The notes under the pieces are model-generated. The model was not told the origin of the DNA and searched no databases. It saw only the letters and a program-made list of their open reading frames with translations. A stretch of 64,000 nt of DNA from Polyporus tsugae. Its lineage: Eukaryota; Basidiomycota; Agaricomycetes; Polyporales; Polyporaceae. The translations under genes were made by a program, and so were the position numbers. The stretch covers positions 2,232,001-2,296,000 of the forward strand of contig JAHRBS010000004.1 in NCBI GenBank assembly GCA_024305745.1, written 5' to 3'. Below, in pieces: positions 57,801 through 64,000 of this stretch; position 1 is the stretch's first letter, and each line of letters begins with the position of its first letter.

Positions 57801-60713
57801 ATGTCAAGATCGAAGGCCCAACGATATTCGTGTTCTTGGATGAGGCGGCGGAGGGGTGGCCATTCAGGATCGAGAACGATAGTGACCTCGCATTCACGAT
57901 CTACCAGACCGTAAGTGCTTGAGATCATTAAGCCACTCATTACTCATGATATTCACAGGATCAAGCTCGTCTCAATGCAGGGCCAGGAGCCAAACCTCCA
58001 CCCTCGTATACCGTGGCACCAATGGCTACCCTCGACTATGCGTGGGACTATCCGGCTGCAAGGGACAAGAGGCTTGTACTTGCAGTCAATGGGTCTCGTC
58101 GAGAGGTTGATATCATGGAGATCGGCGATCTCATGCCTTTCAGATCTGCTGTAAGTTGTCCCACGTATCATACAATTGTCATACTAAGCCAACCCTAGAC
58201 CGATCGCGGAATACGCGTTGTCTCTTTGGACGTTCGGGCTGATGGCCCCAAGCAAGTCTTGCGAATCAGCAACTACAATGCGGAAGTCAGTCTATACAAG
58301 CCGAAGCGTCGGAGTACCGCCTCCTTGAGTCGGCAAGACTCGATGAGTGGCAGTATGGATGCATTCGAAGCCATTCAAGAAACTGTGTCGCCCGTTCTGA
58401 CGGTAGCCCTGGACCTGCATGGCATCGGTATCTCGCTGGTCAACAAACGCCTGGTTGAGGTCGTTTATTTCTCCCTCAATGCCCTTCAATTCGAATATTC
58501 CAGTAACCCACTTGCGCAATCCGTCACCATGTCTTGTGGAAGTTTGCAGATCGACAACCAACTCCACGATGCGCTTTTCCCCGTCCTCCTTCAGCCCACC
58601 CCAATTACTCAAGAATCCAAGACCGTCGCGGCGCTTCCTACTATTCAGGCCTCGTTCATCTGGCTGAACGACGAAGGTAGGATCAAATATTTGTTTTGAG
58701 CATCTGTACTGAGTCTCAACGTCAGAACACGGCGTGTTCTTCGTCAAGTATTGCTCTGTGCTTCTGCAAGCCTTGACCATAGAAGCCGATGAAGATTTCC
58801 TGTTCTCATTGTTCGATCTGACGAAGATCAAGGGTGCATCGTGGGACGTAGCACAGGAAGAGTGAGGTCGCACTACGTACAAGGATACGCAGTCACTAAT
58901 GCCTTTAACAGTGTGCTGCTTCAGCATCCGGAAGATATTCCCGAGCCGCGCGACATAAGCTCTGGACAAGAATTGTACTTCGAAGTCCTCGAGTTGCAGC
59001 CCATTCAGTTGGCCATATCGTTCATGCGCACTGAACGGGTTAGCGGCGAAGATCAGTAGGTCGCATTAGTTATGGGAGTTGGAATAGGGACTCACTGGAG
59101 TCATCAAGGCTACTGTTGCGCAACCCGGTCGCTGTGGTGCTCAACGCGATTACCATGGCGATTGGCAACGTCAACGACGCGCCTCTGGAGATGAACGCGC
59201 TGGCAATCAAGGACATGCGTCTGGCCTGGCCTGATCTGCAAGAACGTATCACGCACCACTATCGCCAAGAAGTCCTCCGACAGCTGTATCGCATCCTTGG
59301 TTCTGCCGACTTCATCGGAAATCCTGTTGGCCTATTCACCAACGTCAGCTCTGGTGTGGCCGACATCTTTTACGAGCCATTCAATGGTGTCGTCATGCAC
59401 GGGAACAAGGATATCGGCATTGGCATCGCGAAGGTTTGCACTTATCCTCGTACAGAAGGACTGTAGTTGAATCTCCATCAAGGGCGCCGCGAGCTTCGTC
59501 AAGAAGACTGTCTTTGGGTTCTCTGACAGCTTCACGAAGTTTACAAGCAGCGTTGGGAAAGGTACTGACACGAATCGATCTCGTATGCAGAATAAGCTAA
59601 TATCACCACTTTCAGGTTTGTCTGCGACGACCTTCGACTCCGAATATCAGCTGCGTAGGCGGATGAATCAGAGACGGAACCGACCTCGACATGCCATGTA
59701 CGTGTGTGATGGCATCCTATATGCTCCGAATGTTGACACGGATGTCCTGTAGCTACGGTGTCGCCGCTGGCGCTGAGGCGTTTGCAAGCAGCGTGGTCAG
59801 CGGCATGGAGGGCATTGTGGTACGTGTTCCGGTCCCTTATGTCCTAACCACACCAGTTAATGTCCTCATAGTTGAAGCCAATAGAGGGCGCGGAATCCGA
59901 GGGTGCCAAGGGATTCTTCAAAGGCGTCGGCAAAGGACTGATCGGGTGCGTTTCCTAGCGGTCAACGGAAGTTCATATCTAATAATTCTCGAAACAGCGT
60001 TGTTACAAAGCCCGTCATCGGAGTGTTCGACTTAGCTTCTAACGTCGGCGAGGGTGCGAAACAGTTCAGTTTATGGGGTTTGCTTGTTAACGGTATGGTC
60101 AGGTATCCGCAATACGACCACCGTTTTCGATAACCCGGCTCGAGACCGTGTTCGTCTGGTGAGAAAACTCAGTGGCTAGATCCACCGCCCTCCCTTACAG
60201 CCTCTCCTATTATAGCCTCGCCTGGTCCCCGCAGATGGCGTGCTCGTGGTAAGTGCAATGGATGATTCCGGTTCAATGATATCTCACTTTCTTCCGCCAG
60301 CCCTTCTCTGAGCGCGAAGCTCTGGGTCAGTACTGGATGAAAGACCTTGAACAAGGCGCATTCCGCGGCGAGACCTACGTCGCGCATATCAGTACGTTCC
60401 TGTATTGCTTGCTAACATCTCGCGGCTGCTCACAATGGCGGCAGACCTTCCTGGCGGAGACAATGTCGTGCTGCTGACGACGACGAAAGTCCTCTCCTTC
60501 TGGTCCAACAAGCTCAAGCTCGAGTGGGAGCTGCCCTTCACGCAAGTGCAAGGCGTAACCATTGAAGACACTGGGATCAAGTTCGCGCACAAGGCTGGCA
60601 AGCAGAACGACAAGTTTGTCTTCGTACCCGACAAGAGCTCCCAAGCGTGGTTCTTCTCCCAAGTCGCGTCGGTGGTGAAGGCGTTCAATGCTAGACGACG
60701 CATGGATTCGTAG
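48823..60713 (+). CDS. VPS13: VPS13 bridge-like lipid transfer protein
   Basis: A giant bridge-like lipid-transfer protein of the chorein family that moves bulk phospholipids at organelle contact sites. About 11.9 kb with some thirty short introns should give roughly 3,000 residues. The 42-nt first exon codes MVWWSDPGKEVLNI, joined to LFNRVLAPYVENLDMNQVNYGIGQ and LSKLRLKKGALDKFRLPIDV, the chorein-N motif. The extended groove region follows through about 56 kb. The Vps13 adaptor-binding region is around 56.5-58 kb (LNFLRVGVDKLMTVALPGLNAQW). The C-terminal part has HYRQEVLRQLYRILGSADFIGNPVGLF and TNVSSGVADIFYEPFNGV, the ATG2-like amphipathic region. The PH-like end is VLSFWSNKLKLEWELPFTQVQ to WFFSQVASVVKAFNARRRMDS. 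The frame appears intact throughout. Confidence 0.95.
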
Positions 60714-61240
60714 ACGGAGGCACCCGTATCACCCCCTACTCACCCTCTATATCCCTCGGAATCTCGGATGGACGCTTCCTTCTGGCTGACGCTCTTAATC
60801 TCAACGCTAGGACACGTTTGTGGGCGATATTACTATGTATTGTTAGACTGTAACCCAACCATGTACGATGTACCAATGTAAGCCAGATATCGCACGCTGG
60901 CGACGGGGGTATGCGCAATGAGGAACGAAACTGGACGGCGGCGCCATGCATGAAATGCTATGAATGCAACCCAAGGTCGAATGTCGAATCAAGAAGATGC
61001 GGTCTGGATCAGCAAGATGTAACACGACAGGATATGCGCGAAAGTGAGGGCTGGTTTGTCAATGAGAGCGACGAATGCAAGACACAAGAGATGGTGAATG
61101 GTGGTGGTACTGCGACAAAGGGCGACTGCTGCCAAGCTGGGTGAAAGCAAGCCGGACATTAACCATAAAGTAAGGTGATAAATAAGTACGCGCGACAAGT
61201 GCGCGCGAATTTGTTCCAAGCTCCAAGTACGACGCTCAGC
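60714..61240. other. Convergent 3' region between VPS13 and the DENN gene
   Basis: This interval should hold both 3' UTRs. No coding frame or repeat is evident. Confidence 0.45.
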
Positions 61241-64000
61241 TTACGTGCGGCCGCCCACGGTGTCATCGCTCGTGCGGGACTTCAGCCGGTACTTGGCGTT
61301 CGTCGCCGTGCTCGTGCTGAAGTTGCGTTCGCGACCCTTGAAGGGTGCTTCACGCTGGGGCCCGAACTCGTCGAGGTGGTCAGCGCTCCTGACGGTGACG
61401 GAGGTGGGCGTGCCCTGCTCTGAGTGCTCGTCCGGGTCATACCCCTTGACAGTGAAGTGCTCCAAGCTGCCATAGCTCCCGCGCGGGCTCGTCGAGTACG
61501 CGCTCTGGAAGTCAGTCTCCTCGTCGTCCGTGACCGCGCTTGCCCCAGGTGTAAGGGAGGGTGTTGTCGGGGTCACGGCCGAGGGAGAGATCGCGCCGAT
61601 CGAAGCTGTAGAGGGCACCCTGCGTACGTCGAGGGACTGCTGGGAGGTGAGGACCTGTGGGCGGGACGGCTTCTCCTCGGCTACCACTGTTTTGGTCTCG
61701 CTCTCGGACGTGGAGGACGAGGCGTCCTTGGTGCTCATCGCGGTCGCGCCGCTGCCCCGGCTCATAGGTGTAGAGCGACCGGTGCCAGCGGGGGAATTGC
61801 TGATGCTCCTGTTCCTCCGCGTCTTGCGGGGATGAGAGCGAAACCGGTTAGTAGGCTCCGACAGCTCGCTCTCGCTATAATGGCTCTCGAGCGAGCGACG
61901 ATACGCGTCAGGGCCAAGTGCAGACTCGAGCTACAGACACGAAGGTGGTCAATTGAGCGAGGGAAGCGCTATAGTAAGGAACTGAGACAAACCTTGCGCT
62001 GGATCTGCAGCACCTTCTGCGCGATCTTGTCACTCTTCTGACTGATGCCCTCGTCGACGGCCTTCATCCCGTCATGCTGCTCGACGTCCGCGCCGGCCGA
62101 GAACCGCTTCTTCTTCTTCTCCGTCCCCTTCACACGCTCGTCCGGCTCCGGCTCCTCCTCCTCCATGACCGTCCCCGTCACCCGCTCCGTCTTGATCAAA
62201 TCGTCTCCGTTCGCAAACGACTCGGCGAGGGTCGACTCCGTGCTGAACGAGCGGAGCGGGCGCGTACGGCCATCCCCGGGGAAGCGGTGCGCGCCCCCGC
62301 TCGTGCTCGGAGCAGAGCGCGTCGAGAGGCGGCTGCTGGGGCGCGAGCCGCCATAGTCCGAGTCGTCGACATCGACGTCGACGGCCATATGCACCAGGGC
62401 GCGCTCGATCTGCGCCTCGACCTCCGCGATCATCTCCGCGCGCTCCTCCTCCATCCTCTCCATCTGGGTCCGCATGTCCTCGAGCTCCTCGAGCGCCGTC
62501 CTGTGCGCGTCCTCCGTCTCCGACAGTTCTAGCGGCGCGAACGCGAACAAGGCACCAGTTAACGTCCTGCATTCGAGCGGAGAAGAGGGGGGAGGAGAAC
62601 CGAATACTCACTGCTCTGCAGCTTCGACTTCTCCGCAGCGGTCATGGTGATCATGCTTGACAGCCGCTTCGTCTCCTTCTGCTCCCTGTTGATCTTGGCG
62701 CGCAGGTCGCTCGCCTCCACGCTCAGCTTCTCCGCGTACTGCTCGAACGTGACGAACTTGTCGCGCCAGAGGTCCGACTCGGTCATGAGGAAGTTCAAGC
62801 GGCGCGACAGCCGCCCGATCTTCGTCTCTAGGTCGTCGCGCGCGTCGACGAACGCGGACGCGCGCTTGCGGATCGACAGCTGGATGTGCTGCTCCGCGAC
62901 GGTGAGGCGCGGCGGTGAGCGCACGGTGCCAAAGGAGCTGATGCGCTTGAGAAGCGAGGGCTTCTTCAGCTTGTCGGCAAGCACGCTGTCGAAGGCCTGG
63001 ATGATGCGCGTCGAATGCCACCACTCGGGCGGCTTGACCATATCCGCGACGGCCGTCGACACTGCGCCGCGTTTCGCCTGGATCTTGCATACCGGGCGGA
63101 ACCTGCCTGCGGGGAAGGCCTCCTTGAATTCGCTGCGGAAGAACGTAAGGGCCGTTTCTACTGCGCGAAGAACTGCTCACAGCGTACCTGGGAACACAGT
63201 GGTCTGGGTGGTAGTGAGGCTCGAAGGCGGCGAGCAGCCTCTGGCGGAAGCGATCGCGCTGCTGCTTCGTCGACACGACCCCGGGCGGAGGCGAGGCGCA
63301 GTTGAGGTAGTTGATGTCGCTGCACGATGCGCGGTCATATGTTAGAATACACCACGAAGCAATCGAAGGGACGGAGATAACGGGACTCACAGATCGACGA
63401 CGCACACCTCGGGCGGCGCGCGGATTGCATATCGGGCCTCGGTTGCGAGGCCAATGATCCACGGGCCGGGGTCGTCGATGTAGATTCTTGCATCACGAGA
63501 GTGCACCGCAGCCAACGCGACGCCGCTCCAGCCGCGAAGCTCGACCAAGTACTTGATGGTGAGCACGGCAATGCCCAGCATAGCAGGATGCCGCGAGTAG
63601 AAGAGGATACGGCCGGTCGGAGCAAGAGCAATCTATCAATTGTTGTAAGTCAAAACGCTTCCTGAAGGGACCCACGCGGACGTCCAACATTACCTCGCAG
63701 ATAGTCAGGATGTTGTCGATATTCAAACACTTGAAGAGCGGCCACATGGTGAAGTTGACGTCGACCAAACCGCGCCCGAAGTCGAGGCCGCCAGGGAAGC
63801 GCGCGACGACTTCCAAGCTCGTCTCGGAAGCGCCGGCATAGTTGGACGAGCCGGAGGTGGTCGAGGAGGCGTCCAAGCGGACGAGCTCGCCAGGGCGGGG
63901 TACGGGATGGGAGAGGATCTTGCTGATCTGGAGAGTGTGGGACTGGACGTCCTTGGAGAACCGCGCCCAGGAGAGTGTGAGATAGTCGCGCATGAGGTCG
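61241..64000 (-). CDS. DENN (AEX-3)-type domain protein, partial
   Basis: The 3' part of a large gene whose start lies beyond the right edge. From its amino end it shows a region with NFTMWPLFKCLNIDNILTICE, then IALAPTGRILFYSRHPAMLGIAV and LVELRGWSGVALAAVHSRDARIYIDDPGPWIIGLATEA, then VCVVDLDINYLNCASPPPG. This is the cDENN-like core found in a conserved fungal DENN protein. DENN proteins are often Rab guanine-nucleotide exchange factors, but that role is inferred. A long coiled-coil region follows (RDDLETKIGRLSRRLNFLMTESDLWRDKF, then EELEDMRTQMERMEEERAEMIAEVE), ending in a Ser/Thr-rich disordered tail with stop at 61241. Introns are short. The N-terminal uDENN part is not visible. Confidence 0.8.

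Noticed and set aside
62608..63462. 284-codon minus frame inside the DENN gene
   Set aside because: It is a frame-shifted shadow of the coiled-coil exon. Arg/Ala-rich composition comes from GC-rich coding sequence.

Overview
This window is nuclear DNA of a filamentous fungus, most likely a mushroom-forming basidiomycete (Agaricomycetes). The evidence is GC-rich coding sequence, genes broken by many short introns (about 45-70 bp, GT-AG with occasional GC-AG), tightly packed genes on both strands, a PriA-like cysteine-rich secreted protein of a kind known from mushroom primordia, and a BTB protein of basidiomycete type. There is no operon structure, phage or CRISPR. I recognise no tRNA or rRNA gene.

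Layout. 0-5.4 kb: ribosomal protein eS24 (-), a small membrane protein (+), an orphan secreted protein (-) and a PriA-like protein (-). 5.4-6.7 kb holds no supportable gene. 6.7-9.0 kb: PP2A scaffold subunit A (-). 9.0-11.3 kb is a gene-poor gap with two tandem arrays (20-bp and 38-bp units). 11.3-18.7 kb: glucose-6-phosphate 1-epimerase (+) and the DNA polymerase zeta catalytic subunit REV3 (+). 19-24 kb: an AGTRAP-like membrane protein (+), a BTB protein (+, 5' end unresolved) and a divergent transaldolase (+). 24-32 kb: MED20 (-), DPH7 (+), a TMEM135-like protein (-), a DysF-domain protein (-) and the Fe-S co-chaperone JAC1/HSC20 (+). 32-46 kb: a dsRBD-containing DExH helicase (+), AP-2 alpha adaptin (+), a PH-C2-RasGAP protein (-) and a fatty-acid elongase (-). 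46-48.8 kb: a 288-bp inverted-repeat element, a small unknown gene (-) and a GGGGGT microsatellite. 48.8-60.7 kb: the very large lipid-transfer protein VPS13 (+). 61.2-64 kb: a DENN-type protein (-) whose 5' end lies beyond the window.

Most genes are housekeeping and not functionally linked. Several pairs are divergent with short shared promoters (DysF/JAC1, 94 bp between start codons; MED20/DPH7; eS24/UPF0132; unknown/VPS13) or convergent with short 3' gaps (transaldolase/MED20, DPH7/TMEM135-like, AP-2 alpha/RasGAP). I found no convincing new multi-gene system. The best leads are at gene-structure and repeat level: micro-exons (16, 19, 24 and 33 nt), GC-AG introns, an intron flanked by a short direct repeat, duplicated cysteine modules in the PriA-like protein, two palindromic minisatellites and a MITE-like element. 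Splice sites were chosen by eye from reading-frame continuity and family conservation. Totals that divide by three support many of the models, but transcripts have not been seen.
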